A model generated the notes under the pieces. That model worked only from the letters and a program-made list of their open reading frames with translations. It did not search any database and was not told where the DNA came from. A stretch of DNA of 64,000 nt, from assembly GCF_029835735.1 (NCBI RefSeq), contig NZ_JAOEAL010000001.1, positions 868,001 to 932,000 of the forward strand. Reading direction: 5' to 3'. Positions within the stretch are counted from its first letter, which is position 1; each line of letters begins with the position of its first letter. This stretch comes from Shewanella sp. GD04112 (GTDB taxonomy: Bacteria > Pseudomonadota > Gammaproteobacteria > Enterobacterales > Shewanellaceae). This document shows positions 18,015 through 26,906 of the stretch, piece after piece. The position numbers were made by a program, and so were the translations under genes.

Positions 18015-18045
18015 TATTTAACCCAATCCTGCAAAGCACTATAAC

Positions 18046-18078
18046 AACGCCATTGATTATTTATCAATGGCGTTTTTA
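18046..18078. terminator. Convergent terminator prmC / acetyltransferase
   Basis: AACGCCATTGAT and ATCAATGGCGTT pair across a 5-base loop, with T run on the plus strand. Confidence 0.88.
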
Positions 18079-18159
18079 TTTGTGCACGGTTGAAATGGGT
18101 CGCTTTCGGCAAGTGCCCGGCACAAGATCTTCAAAATCAGTTTTAAGCTTAGGAACAAG

Positions 18160-18573
18160 CTATAACACTTTGACCATAAAGAATTTACTGCCGGTTTCGG
18201 GATAGGCTTGTTGTACCCATTGCACACGATATCCGTGGCGCTCATAGAAAGGTTTGGCTTGAAAATCTAAGGTATCGAGTAGGACAAATTGGCAGCCGCG
18301 TTGTTTGGCCTTGGTTTCGGCCTCGAGTAATAAGCGTGAGCCGATGTTTTGCTGGCGTAATGCGGCATCGACCCAAAGGTAGTCAATCAATAGCCAATTA
18401 CCAAAGGTTTTGCCGCTTAAGCCCGCGAGCAAGCTGCCATCCTCATCCTGTAATTTTAATCCTAGGTTTTGGCGTTTCAGTGTTTGCCAGTGCCGCTGAT
18501 TAAATTCGACAATTTTTTGCTTTACTGCATCGGCAAATTCGGCGGACTCATCGTCAATTATCATTAAATTCAT
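18160..18573 (-). CDS. GNAT family N-acetyltransferase
   Basis: A 137-residue single-domain GNAT protein. The acetyl-CoA binding segment is DYLWVDAALRQQNIGSRLLLEAETKAKQRG (about 66-97), where the family pattern Q/RxxGxG/A is RQQNIGSRL. The strand FVLLDTLDFQAKPFYERHGY that follows is typical of GNAT motif B. It acetylates an unknown amine. It sits on the opposite strand between prmC and sirB2, splitting a conserved operon order, so it may be a later insertion. Confidence 0.88.
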   Translation of the reverse strand: MNLMIIDDESAEFADAVKQKIVEFNQRHWQTLKRQNLGLKLQDEDGSLLAGLSGKTFGNWLLIDYLWVDAALRQQNIGSRLLLEAETKAKQRGCQFVLLDTLDFQAKPFYERHGYRVQWVQQAYPETGSKFFMVKVL

Positions 18574-18690
18574 TGTGGTTTCCTACAAACTGAGGGCCGG
18601 GTTTCGTCTGTGAATCTCGCGCGTTAGGCATTGGTCTGGCGTTATGATTAGGGTAAACTAGCGCCTTTGTCACTGGCCATAAGTATCACA

Positions 18691-19086
18691 ATGGAAACTT
18701 TTTACAGTCTTTATCCTGCTGTTAAGCACCTGCATTTAACCTTAATTGCCGTGAGTGTGCTGTTTTTTGTCGTTCGTTTTGTGTTGCACTTACGTCAGTC
18801 AGCACTGATGGGCAAGAAAGTATTCAAAATCGCGCCCCATGTTATCGACACTTTTTTACTGCTGTCGGGCTTAACCCTGTGCTTTATGATCAAGCAATAT
18901 CCCTTTGTGGACCCTTGGTTGACCGAAAAGATTGGCGCCGTGCTCGCGTATATTGCCTTGGGCGTGATTGCGATAAAAGCGAACAGAAACAAATTGTTCA
19001 AAGTTTTTGCCTTTTTAGGTGCATTAGGTTGGTTAGTTTACGCCGCCAAATTGGCGCATTTTAAACAAGCGGTATTATTGGGTTAA
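18691..19086 (+). CDS. sirB2: SirB2 family integral membrane protein
   Basis: A 131-residue protein with four hydrophobic segments, matching the SirB2 (YchQ) family found next to prmC and kdsA in gammaproteobacteria. Its start YSLYPAVKHLHLTLIAVSVLFFVVRF is typical. SirB was named as an invasion regulator in Salmonella, but the biochemical role is unknown. An in-frame TTG at 18667 is open, but the ATG at 18691 gives the normal family start. Its stop overlaps the start of the next gene by one base (TAATG). Confidence 0.88.
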   Translation: METFYSLYPAVKHLHLTLIAVSVLFFVVRFVLHLRQSALMGKKVFKIAPHVIDTFLLLSGLTLCFMIKQYPFVDPWLTEKIGAVLAYIALGVIAIKANRNKLFKVFAFLGALGWLVYAAKLAHFKQAVLLG

Positions 19087-19874
19087 TGGGTAAATACAAT
19101 CTGCAAGATGGCATTTCTTTGCCCGAGTCGGCATTGGATGTAGGTGCTCACCTTGGATTTTCAAACCTCGAAGCGGCGAAATGGGCTTGGTTTGAATTGG
19201 CGGGAGCCGTATTAAGTCATTACCTGGTGGATCAACAGCAACGCTTAAATGCGTTGCTGCATTGGTTTTATCAGGACTTGGGTTTTTGTGTCCGCGACAA
19301 TTACTTCAGTACCGAAGCGGCGGACTTAGGCACTTGCCTTATCACTAAACAGGGCAATAGCACCACACTGGCGACGGTTTTGATGCTACTGGCCAAGCAG
19401 CTCGATTTAGAGCTCGAAGCCTTACTCTTACCGGGTAATACCGTGCTTCGCAGTCATGTTGCTGGTGTTGTGCGTTATCACGACCCACTGACGGGCAAAG
19501 AGCTAACGAAACACCAACTCCATGTGTTAGTGCGCGGTGAGCTGGGTAACGCGGCTGAACTTAAGCCAAGCTACTTAAAGGCTGCGTCGGTGAAGAAGCT
19601 GATTTCACGCATGCTGCATGAGCTTAAGGCGGGGTGTATCGTGTCGCATCAATTTGAGGCGGCGATGGAATGTTGCAACTTACTGCTACAGTGGCATCCA
19701 GATGATGTGCACCTAAATCGGGAGCGCGCCTTTATCGCCCAGCAACTGGGGTGTATCAATGTCGCTGCGGCCGATCTGCAACACTTTGTCGATAACAGCC
19801 CGCATGATCCTGTTATCGAAATTGTCAAAATGCAGCTCAAAGAGCTCAGTGAACACGCTGAAATCTATCACTAA
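19086..19874 (+). CDS. sirB1: SirB1 family protein (transglutaminase-like plus TPR)
   Basis: A 262-residue cytosolic protein of the SirB1/YchA family. The N-terminal half is transglutaminase-like, with YFSTEAADLGTCLITKQGNSTTLATVLMLLAKQL, where the usual catalytic cysteine is replaced by a different arrangement, so activity is doubtful. The C-terminal 90 residues form TPR-like helices (CCNLLLQWHPDDVHLNRERAFIAQQLG). It is translationally coupled to sirB2 and ends at a terminator. Function unknown. Confidence 0.86.
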   Translation: MGKYNLQDGISLPESALDVGAHLGFSNLEAAKWAWFELAGAVLSHYLVDQQQRLNALLHWFYQDLGFCVRDNYFSTEAADLGTCLITKQGNSTTLATVLMLLAKQLDLELEALLLPGNTVLRSHVAGVVRYHDPLTGKELTKHQLHVLVRGELGNAAELKPSYLKAASVKKLISRMLHELKAGCIVSHQFEAAMECCNLLLQWHPDDVHLNRERAFIAQQLGCINVAAADLQHFVDNSPHDPVIEIVKMQLKELSEHAEIYH

Positions 19875-19880
19875 ATCTTA

Positions 19881-19910
19881 AAGGAGAGCCTAGCAGGCTC
19901 TCCTTGTTTT
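19881..19910 (+). terminator. Terminator after sirB1
   Basis: AAGGAGAGCC and GGCTCTCCTT pair across a 5-base loop, followed by a T-rich tract, 7 bases after the stop. Confidence 0.85.
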
Positions 19911-20018
19911 TCTAAAAAACAACAATAAATCGGGCGAATGGGAAGTTTGCCCACTAACTGCAAACGGCAGTTTTTAGCATAAATACAATAACAACTGTAC
20001 CAAACAGGGAGAATACTC

Positions 20019-21266
20019 ATGGCAAGCACGGCATTAGTCACCAATGACGCGGTGGCGCTGGGAATATTGGCAACTATTCTGGGATTTGTGTTTTATACCA
20101 GTAGTAGTAGCCATCCATTTTGGCAAAAGTTTTACCGTTTTATCCCAGCGCTATTACTCTGCTATTTCTTGCCATCATTGTTGAATACCTTTGGGGTGAT
20201 CGATGGTGGCACATCGCAGCTTTACTATGTGGCCTCGCGTTATCTATTGCCCGCCTGTTTGGTGCTACTGATTTTAAGTGTGGATTTAAAAGCCATCCTA
20301 GGACTAGGGCCTAAGGCGGTGATCATGTTTTTGACTGGAACTATCGGTATTGTGATTGGCGGGCCGATTGCACTGCTCGTAGTGTCCTTTATCGAACCCT
20401 CATTGATAGGTGTCGATAGTCCTGATGCGGTGTGGCGTGGCATGACGACCCTCGCTGGAAGCTGGATTGGCGGCGGTGCTAACCAAGCCGCGATGAAAGA
20501 AATATATGAAGTGGGCGGCAATATCTTCTCCGTGATGGTGACAGTCGATGTGATTGTGGCCAATATCTGGATGGCGGTATTGTTGTTTATGGCATCAAAA
20601 GCCAAGGAAATCGATGCCAAGACGGGTGCTGATACCACAGCAATTGAGACTTTAAAGAACAAGGTTGAGCAGTATCATGCTGAAAATGCACGTATTCCAA
20701 GCCTGCGTGATTTGATGCTGATTGTGGCCGTCGGTTTTGGCATCACGGGCGTGGCCCATATTGCCGCCGATTTCCTCGGCCCTTATTTTGAGGCCAACTA
20801 TCCTTGGACTGAGGATTACAGCTTAACCTCTAAGTTCTTCTGGCTAGTGGTGATTGTGACCACCATAGGTTTAGCCATGTCCTTTAGCCCTATGCGCCAT
20901 TTAGAGGCGGCGGGGGCTTCTAAGGTGGCGTCGGCGTTCTTGTATATTTTGGTGGCGACCATTGGTTTACATATGGATGTAAGCAAGGTCCTTGATACAC
21001 CGCTATATTTTTTAGTGGGCATTATTTGGATGATAGTGCACGCTGGTTTTATGTTATTGATTGCTAAGTTAATTAAGGCTCCTTTGTTTTATATGGCCGT
21101 GGGCAGTCAGGCAAACGTAGGTGGAGCGGCATCGGCGCCAGTTGTGGCAGCGGCGTTCCACCCAGCTTTAGCCCCTGTTGGGGTATTGTTAGCCGTATTT
21201 GGTTATGCGCTAGGCACTTATATGGCGTGGCTCTGCGGTCAGTTACTGCAAGCCGTCGCGGTATAG
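20019..21266 (+). CDS. DUF819 family membrane protein (YjcL-like)
   Basis: A 415-residue protein with about 11 hydrophobic segments. It fits the DUF819 family: a repeated LAGSWIGGGANQAAMKE motif in the first half and AVGSQANVGGAASAPVVAAAFHP in the second, which suggest an inverted-repeat transporter fold. Substrate unknown. A GGAG lies eight bases before the ATG, and it has its own spacer after the sirB1 terminator. In E. coli kdsA follows ychA directly, so this gene is an extra one in the cluster. Confidence 0.88.
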   Translation: MASTALVTNDAVALGILATILGFVFYTSSSSHPFWQKFYRFIPALLLCYFLPSLLNTFGVIDGGTSQLYYVASRYLLPACLVLLILSVDLKAILGLGPKAVIMFLTGTIGIVIGGPIALLVVSFIEPSLIGVDSPDAVWRGMTTLAGSWIGGGANQAAMKEIYEVGGNIFSVMVTVDVIVANIWMAVLLFMASKAKEIDAKTGADTTAIETLKNKVEQYHAENARIPSLRDLMLIVAVGFGITGVAHIAADFLGPYFEANYPWTEDYSLTSKFFWLVVIVTTIGLAMSFSPMRHLEAAGASKVASAFLYILVATIGLHMDVSKVLDTPLYFLVGIIWMIVHAGFMLLIAKLIKAPLFYMAVGSQANVGGAASAPVVAAAFHPALAPVGVLLAVFGYALGTYMAWLCGQLLQAVAV

Positions 21267-21323
21267 TAGCCTTAGCTCCTGTTCAGCGCTGGTAAGGTTC
21301 CAGCATTTTAGAGAGAAGTTGCG

Positions 21324-22172
21324 ATGAGTAATAAAATCATAAACCTAGGTTCAATCGAGATCGCTAACGATAAACCTTTCGTGTTGTTTGGTGGCATGAA
21401 TGTGCTTGAGTCTCGCGATCTCGCTATGTCGATTGCTGAAACCTATGCCGAAGTGACGCAAAAACTGGGTATTCCCTATGTTTTCAAGGCGTCGTTCGAC
21501 AAGGCTAACCGCTCTTCTGTTAACTCTTACCGCGGTCCGGGCATGGAAGAAGGCTTAAAGATTTTTGAAGAAATCAAAAAGACTTTCAATCTGCCATTGA
21601 TCACCGACGTGCATGAGCCTTACCAATGTGCGCCTGTCGCTGAAGTGGTTGATATTATTCAGCTACCAGCTTTCTTAGCGCGCCAAACTGACCTCGTTGT
21701 CGCCATGGCGAAAACGGGCGCTATCATCAACGTGAAAAAGCCACAGTTTTTAGCGCCCCACGAAATGCGCCATATCATCACTAAGTTTAACGAAGCGGGT
21801 AACGATGAGATTATCCTGTGTGAACGTGGTTCATGCTTCGGTTACAACAACCTAGTCGTTGATATGCTGGGCATGGATGAGATGAAGCAATCCGGTTATC
21901 CGGTAATTTTCGATGCCACCCACGCATTGCAACGTCCTGGTGGTCGTGCCGATTCGGCGGGCGGGCGTCGTGCTCAAGCGACTGAATTAGCTCGTAGTGG
22001 CATGGCGTTAGGCTTAGCGGGTCTGTTTATTGAGGCTCACCCAGATCCAGATAACGCTAAGTGTGATGGTCCATGTGCCTTACCACTGCACCAGTTAGAA
22101 AACTACCTGAAGCAGATGAAGGCGATTGATGATTTGGTGAAATCCTTCGACCCGATTGATACCAGCAAATAA
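21324..22172 (+). CDS. kdsA: 3-deoxy-8-phosphooctulonate synthase
   Basis: A 282-residue KDO 8-phosphate synthase. It condenses PEP with arabinose 5-phosphate for the LPS inner core. Family motifs include KASFDKANRSSVNSYRGPG (substrate loop), ITDVHEPYQ, and the end domain FIEAHPDPDNAKCDGPCALPL. The NVKKPQFLAP motif has an asparagine at the site where metal-dependent forms have cysteine, which suggests a metal-independent enzyme like that of E. coli. It ends at a strong terminator. Confidence 0.96.
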   Translation: MSNKIINLGSIEIANDKPFVLFGGMNVLESRDLAMSIAETYAEVTQKLGIPYVFKASFDKANRSSVNSYRGPGMEEGLKIFEEIKKTFNLPLITDVHEPYQCAPVAEVVDIIQLPAFLARQTDLVVAMAKTGAIINVKKPQFLAPHEMRHIITKFNEAGNDEIILCERGSCFGYNNLVVDMLGMDEMKQSGYPVIFDATHALQRPGGRADSAGGRRAQATELARSGMALGLAGLFIEAHPDPDNAKCDGPCALPLHQLENYLKQMKAIDDLVKSFDPIDTSK

Positions 22173-22194
22173 GCTTGGCTTAACCTTCTTAACC

Positions 22195-22223
22195 AAAAAG
22201 CCCCGAATCGTTCGGGGTTTTTT
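22195..22223 (+). terminator. Terminator of kdsA
   Basis: CCCCGAA (22201-22207) and TTCGGGG (22211-22217) flank a 3-base loop, followed by a run of T. Confidence 0.9.
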
Positions 22224-22335
22224 ATTGGGTGAAATTTTCTCCATAGCGATATCAATACCTTGTGTTTATGATGTTGGCTCCAAATAGCGTATAACCCATG
22301 TCAGAGTGCAGTCTGGCAGTAACAGGATGGCTCGG

Positions 22336-23208
22336 ATGTGGATTTTCTTTACCTTATTAGCCGCATTTATGCAGGCGTGGCGCAATGCCTTTCAGAGCCA
22401 ACTTAGTAAAGAGGTTAAGGTGGCGGGCGTCACCTTAGCGCGGTTTATTTGGGCTGGTCCGATTGCGGCCTTGTATCTTGGGCTGTTATATCTTTGGGAC
22501 AATGTGGGATTACCGCATTTTACGGCGGAATTTATCGGCTTTATTGTCGGCGCATCCATGATGCAGATCCTCGCGACTGGCTTGATGGTTAAGTTGTTTC
22601 AACAACAAAATTTTGCCATCGGTGCCGGGCTTGCCAAGAGTGAGGCCATCGTCGCCGCGATATTAGGCACTTTCTTTTTTGGCACCCATTTATCCTTACT
22701 CGGTTGGATTGGGGTGATTTTAGGTGGCGTTGCCGTGTTTTTATTGAGTGCCAAGCAAGGGCTTAGGCAGTTATCCCTAAGCACTGTGCTGCTCGGCATT
22801 GCTAGCGGTAGCGCCTTTGCACTGACCTCTTTATGGGTGAGGGAAGCAAGCCTGAGGTTAAATGTCGGCTTTCCCCATAGCGCCGCTTGGGTGTTGTTAT
22901 GCGTGATCAGTTTGCAAACCTTAGTGTTAGTCAGTTATTTAGTCCTAAAGGATAAGGAAACGTTAATCGCCTTAATCCAACGGCCTAGGTTAACCTTGCT
23001 GACGAGTACCGCTAGCTGCTTTGGCTCCATTGGTTGGTTTAGTGCCATGTCTTTGCAGGCCGTACCCTACGTGAAAACCCTAGGCCAAGTAGAAATCTTC
23101 TTTATGATGTTGATTTCGGCATTCTGGCTCAAAGAGAAAGTGAAAATTAAAGAGTTGCTCGGCCTTATCTTAATCGCCTTGGCAGCGATATTAGTGATGT
23201 GGGAATAA
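22336..23208 (+). CDS. EamA/DMT-family permease
   Basis: A 290-residue inner-membrane protein with about ten hydrophobic helices in two halves, as in drug/metabolite transporters of the EamA type. Typical segments are ILATGLMVKLFQQQNFAIGAGLAKSEAIVAAILG in half one and VEIFFMMLISAFWLKEKVKIKELLGLILIALAAILVMWE at the end. The ATG at 22336 is preferred over nearby GTG and ATG codons because AGGA lies eight bases before it. Substrate unknown; it appears to be a single-gene unit. Confidence 0.85.
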   Translation: MWIFFTLLAAFMQAWRNAFQSQLSKEVKVAGVTLARFIWAGPIAALYLGLLYLWDNVGLPHFTAEFIGFIVGASMMQILATGLMVKLFQQQNFAIGAGLAKSEAIVAAILGTFFFGTHLSLLGWIGVILGGVAVFLLSAKQGLRQLSLSTVLLGIASGSAFALTSLWVREASLRLNVGFPHSAAWVLLCVISLQTLVLVSYLVLKDKETLIALIQRPRLTLLTSTASCFGSIGWFSAMSLQAVPYVKTLGQVEIFFMMLISAFWLKEKVKIKELLGLILIALAAILVMWE

Positions 23209-23381
23209 TGCGGCAATTGATGGCAAAGTCGGTATCGATTAATGAAGTTGCGCAGGCCCGATAATCGATTAATCAAAACATAGGGCAAGAAAGACCAAAT
23301 CGGCTATATCTTTGATTCTTTTAGTGGCTAAGATACTGTCGATACAAAAAATAACAATCGATTCAACGGGGATTTGTTACT

Positions 23382-24938
23382 ATGCCAGTCCGTACGATTC
23401 TTGCCCAAATTTCGATGCGTCACAACTTCTCCTTATCCGAATTGACATTAAAACACTGGCTAACCTTACTTCTGTTGCCCATCTTTTTAGCTTTGCTATT
23501 GAGTTACTTTATCGCGGGCTATTTAAGCCATAATAAAGCCGCGGAAATTGGCCGTTTCAATTTGGAGCGTCTAGAGGCAATCTTAGACTTATCGGATGAA
23601 GTGGGTGAGTTTGCCAAGGACTTAACTGAGCAAGATTGCGGCAAGTTAACCGAATATATGTATTTTCAGCCTTATTTTCGGGGCGTATTACTCTTCAATG
23701 CAAATGCGTTTTACTGCTCGTCGACTACGGGAGAGGTGAATCTCCCCTTAAATACCTTACTACCTGCTGATAGGCTGCAAAATGGCTCTGAATATATCGT
23801 GCCTGAGACGCCTGCTCGGCCGGGCGTACCAGCGATCATCACGATTTATAAGAATGAGAATACGCAATACGGCGCCGTGGTTGTTTCCGAAGGCCAATAC
23901 CTTATCGATAGTTTTATTCAGCCGGATGTCTTTCCTCGCGCGGTGAAAACCGTTGTGCTTGGCTTACATGGGGCGACGTTGCCCTCAAGCCCGCAGTTTA
24001 GTGGTAACCAAGTTATTAGGGTATTGGCGAAGGATCAGTTTGATGTGCATCAGGATTTTGTCATCCTGCTGGAGATCTCTAAGGGATTGTTTTGGCATTT
24101 TTATTGGATTGCCTTTGCATTATCACTGCCGCTGATATTTACCCTGATCATATTGTCCAGCCTATTGCTGACAAAGCGTCGTGGGCGTCACTCCCTTGCG
24201 GACGACATTAGAAGCGGCATTGAAAATAAAGAGTTTTTCCTCGTATACCAACCTATTGTGGGCAGTGAAGATGGCAAAGCCAAAGGCGTTGAAGCGCTGG
24301 TGCGCTGGCAGCATCCGCAAATGGGCTTAGTTCGTCCCGATTTGTTTATTCCCATCGCCGAAGAAAGCAAATTAATCGTGCCATTAACCAATTATATTTT
24401 TGAACGGGCCTTGGCCGATTTTAGCTCGATGCAAGTGGAACCGGGTTTTAGGGTCGGTTTTAACGTGGCGCCCGAGCATTTTATCCAAAGCGATATCGAG
24501 GCTAAGTTTCGTTACCTTAGGGATGCGTTTGCAGAAATTGGTGTGCAGCCGTTAATTGAAATCACCGAGCGGCAATTATTAACGGCGGATATGTGTGAGC
24601 GAATTGCTGCGCTACGTGAGCTGGGGATTCTAGTGGCGATTGACGATTTTGGTACTGGGCAGACAACCTTGTCGCTGCTGCAAACCTTTACCTTGGATTA
24701 CCTTAAAATCGATAAATGCTTTATCGATACCATAGGCCAAGATTCGGTGACCTCCCATGTGCTCGATACCATCATCGAACTCTGCCATAAGATGAATTAT
24801 GTGGCTGTGGCCGAAGGGGTGGAGACCCAAGTGCAGGCGGACTATTTAATCAGTCGTAATGTGCATTCTTTGCAGGGCTATTTATACGCTAAGCCGATGA
24901 AATTAGATGAGCTTAGGCAATGGCTGAAGGTTCATTAA
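23382..24938 (+). CDS. CSS-motif EAL c-di-GMP phosphodiesterase
   Basis: A 518-residue membrane protein. Two membrane helices (about 30-48 and 243-265) bracket a periplasmic CSS domain, with C112-S-S in FYCSSTTGE and an upstream cysteine in QDCGKLTE that can pair with it. The cytosolic EAL domain has EAL at 304-306 and the full catalytic set: NVAPEHF, EITERQLL, DDFGTGQTTLSLL, KIDKCFI, AEGVET and GYLYAKPM. It should hydrolyse c-di-GMP to pGpG, favouring motility over biofilm. In E. coli CSS-EAL enzymes the cysteine state (DsbA/DsbB) controls activity. No GGDEF partner is adjacent. Confidence 0.93.
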   Translation: MPVRTILAQISMRHNFSLSELTLKHWLTLLLLPIFLALLLSYFIAGYLSHNKAAEIGRFNLERLEAILDLSDEVGEFAKDLTEQDCGKLTEYMYFQPYFRGVLLFNANAFYCSSTTGEVNLPLNTLLPADRLQNGSEYIVPETPARPGVPAIITIYKNENTQYGAVVVSEGQYLIDSFIQPDVFPRAVKTVVLGLHGATLPSSPQFSGNQVIRVLAKDQFDVHQDFVILLEISKGLFWHFYWIAFALSLPLIFTLIILSSLLLTKRRGRHSLADDIRSGIENKEFFLVYQPIVGSEDGKAKGVEALVRWQHPQMGLVRPDLFIPIAEESKLIVPLTNYIFERALADFSSMQVEPGFRVGFNVAPEHFIQSDIEAKFRYLRDAFAEIGVQPLIEITERQLLTADMCERIAALRELGILVAIDDFGTGQTTLSLLQTFTLDYLKIDKCFIDTIGQDSVTSHVLDTIIELCHKMNYVAVAEGVETQVQADYLISRNVHSLQGYLYAKPMKLDELRQWLKVH

Positions 24939-24955
24939 CAAGCGGTATCAGTAAA

Positions 24956-24987
24956 CTTGCCATCAGGACGTGAGTCCTGACGGCAAG
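24956..24987. terminator. Stem-loop between the EAL gene and amt
   Basis: CTTGCC and GGCAAG plus TCAGGAC and GTCCTGA form a 13-pair stem with one internal mismatch and a GTGA loop. It sits between convergent genes but has no T run, so termination is possible, not certain. Confidence 0.5.
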
Positions 24988-25000
24988 TGTAGTCATCAAG

Positions 25001-26401
25001 CTACAGGCTATAGCCTGTTTCTTCATGCTCGGAAAGGTCTAGGCCATTCACTTCCTGCTCTGTGCTGACTCGAAGTCCGCCGAGGATTTTGCCAATCACC
25101 ACAAACAATAACCAAGTTACAATCGCTGTATAGGTGAACGTAGCGATAACGCCAATGGCCTGCGCCCCGAGTTGGTCGAGCATAGTGTGGTTCACACTGG
25201 CAAAGCCATAACCGCTGAAGATCCCAAGCTGAGTCGAACTAAATACTCCCGCCAGCAAAGTACCGAGAATACCGCCGACACCATGCACTGGGAACACATC
25301 GAGTGAGTCGTCAATCTTAAGCTTTTGTTTGATGTAGACAGTTGAAAAGAAGCAGACCACGCCGCCAAGAAAACCGATAACTAACGCGCCAGCAGGGCCG
25401 ACATAACCCGATGCTGGAGTGATAGTGCCAAGGCCTGCCACCATGCCGGTGACGATACCAAGTGCACTGGCCTTACCGAATTTATACCACTCGATCCCCG
25501 CCCACGTGATAGCGCCCATTGACGCGGCTAAGTGGGTCGCGAGTATCGCCATGGCCGCAGTGCCATTGGCGCCTAAAGCGCTGCCGCCATTAAAGCCAAA
25601 CCAGCCTACCCACAGCATGCCCGCGCCTGTCACTGTCATGGTCAGGTTATGGGGCATAATGGCCGAGTTTAAAAATCCCTTACGCGGCCCTAACACTTTG
25701 GCCGCCACCAGTGCCGCCACCCCAGCGGTAATGTGTACAACTGTACCGCCAGCAAAGTCATACAGGCCAAGCTCGGCCAACCAGCCGCCGCCCCACACCC
25801 AGTGGGTGATAGGTGCATAGACTAACAGCAACCAAGCGCTTGAAAACATCAGTACAGCGGAGAATCTCATCCGCTCGGCAAAGCCACCGATGATCAGTGC
25901 TGGCGTGATAATCGCGAAGGTCATCTGGAAAAGCATAAATAAAGGTTCGGGAATATCCCCACTGACACTATCGCGACCAATGCTGGCTAGAAAAGCTTTG
26001 CCAAGCCCGCCGATAAAACCGTTGCCGGTATCGAAGGCGATAGAGTAACCCACCACAAACCACAGCACGGAGGCGATAGCGGCGATAGAAAAACACTGCA
26101 TTAAAATCGATAGCACGTTTTTACTGCGCACCAGACCGCCGTAAAACAGCGCCAGCCCTGGGAGTGTCATCAATAGGACTAGGGCAGATGAGCTTAAAAT
26201 CCAGGCAGTGTTGGCGCCGCTGAGCTGCGCCTCATCGGCCAACGCTGTGCCTGCAAAGCCGCTGGCGAACAGCGCTAATAATGCTTGATAACCTAATTTT
26301 GAATAACGGGCGTTGGGCAGAGCAAACTTAGCGTGTTGGCCGTTTGGCGTATTCGTGCCGTGCTGGAGCTTAGCGTTAAGTGTGGCTGTCTGTTGGGTCA
26401 T
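25001..26401 (-). CDS. amt: Ammonium transporter
   Basis: A 466-residue Amt/Mep/Rh channel with about 11 membrane helices after an N-terminal hydrophobic segment. Family hallmarks include FAIITPALIIGGFAERMRFSAVLMFSSAW, DFAGGTVVHITAGVAALVAA (pore region with its histidine) and VHGVGGILGTLLAGVF with the second pore histidine. It brings ammonium/ammonia across the inner membrane and is gated by GlnK. Its ATG overlaps the glnK stop by four bases, a classic glnK-amt arrangement. Confidence 0.95.
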   Translation of the reverse strand: MTQQTATLNAKLQHGTNTPNGQHAKFALPNARYSKLGYQALLALFASGFAGTALADEAQLSGANTAWILSSSALVLLMTLPGLALFYGGLVRSKNVLSILMQCFSIAAIASVLWFVVGYSIAFDTGNGFIGGLGKAFLASIGRDSVSGDIPEPLFMLFQMTFAIITPALIIGGFAERMRFSAVLMFSSAWLLLVYAPITHWVWGGGWLAELGLYDFAGGTVVHITAGVAALVAAKVLGPRKGFLNSAIMPHNLTMTVTGAGMLWVGWFGFNGGSALGANGTAAMAILATHLAASMGAITWAGIEWYKFGKASALGIVTGMVAGLGTITPASGYVGPAGALVIGFLGGVVCFFSTVYIKQKLKIDDSLDVFPVHGVGGILGTLLAGVFSSTQLGIFSGYGFASVNHTMLDQLGAQAIGVIATFTYTAIVTWLLFVVIGKILGGLRVSTEQEVNGLDLSEHEETGYSL

Positions 26402-26736
26402 ATTGCATCACTCCCTTCCTCAGCGGTGCGTACACGGATCACTTGCTCGAGTGGAGTGACGAATATCTTGCCGTCGCCGACTTTACCCGTGTGAGCCGCG
26501 GCAACAATGGCTTCGATGACCGCATCTTCCTGCTCGGAATGGATGGCAATTTCAAGCTTCATTTTGGGGAGAAAGTCGACCGCATATTCGGCGCCGCGAT
26601 ACAGCTCTGTATGTCCCTTCTGGCGACCAAAGCCGCGTACTTCGGTCACTGTCATACCTTGGATGCCAAGTTGCGTCAGCGCTTCACGTACATCATCAAT
26701 TTTAAAGGGTTTAATAATAGCGGTGATGAGTTTCAA
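26398..26736 (-). CDS. glnK: P-II nitrogen regulatory protein
   Basis: A 112-residue PII protein, the standard length when translation starts at the TTG at 26736; the GGAG seven bases before this TTG fixes the start, and an upstream in-frame codon would add 14 odd residues. The T-loop has the uridylylated Tyr51 in RGAEYAVDFLPK, and the PII signatures are present (TEVRGFGRQKGHTELYRG, VGDGKIFV). It senses ATP/2-oxoglutarate and glutamine and blocks Amt when nitrogen is sufficient. Its place beside amt supports GlnK rather than GlnB. Confidence 0.94.
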   Translation of the reverse strand: MKLITAIIKPFKIDDVREALTQLGIQGMTVTEVRGFGRQKGHTELYRGAEYAVDFLPKMKLEIAIHSEQEDAVIEAIVAAAHTGKVGDGKIFVTPLEQVIRVRTAEEGSDAI

Positions 26737-26778
26737 CTTTATTCTCCAACGAACTTCAGATGTAAGTGGGGTGAACAA

Positions 26779-26794
26779 AGCAGGAATCAGGCCA
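26779..26794 (-). promoter_or_regulatory. Candidate sigma-54 promoter for glnK-amt
   Basis: On the minus strand TGGCCTGATTCCTGCT has GG and GC elements ten bases apart and matches the -24/-12 consensus TGGCACGNNNNTTGCW at 9 of 12 fixed positions. It would start transcription about 30 bases before the glnK start. That nitrogen-regulated glnK-amt operons use sigma-54 is established for enterobacteria; here it is inferred. Confidence 0.6.
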
Positions 26795-26887
26795 TAACAA
26801 TAATGTTTTTATTATCATTATGTTAACAAGGTGGCGCACTCAAATAGACCGCTTTTTTGCCGCAAAACAGTGCAAAAACAGGTGATT

Positions 26888-26906
26888 GCGCCCCGATTTG
26901 GTGCGC
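26888..26906 (-). promoter_or_regulatory. Candidate NtrC enhancer site
   Basis: The dyad GCGCCCC-N5-GGTGCGC matches the NtrC site pattern (TGCACC-N5-GGTGCA) well, with one mismatched pair between its arms. It lies about 110 bases upstream of the candidate -12 element, a normal enhancer distance. A GGTGCA at 26913-26918 may be half of a second site. Confidence 0.55.
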
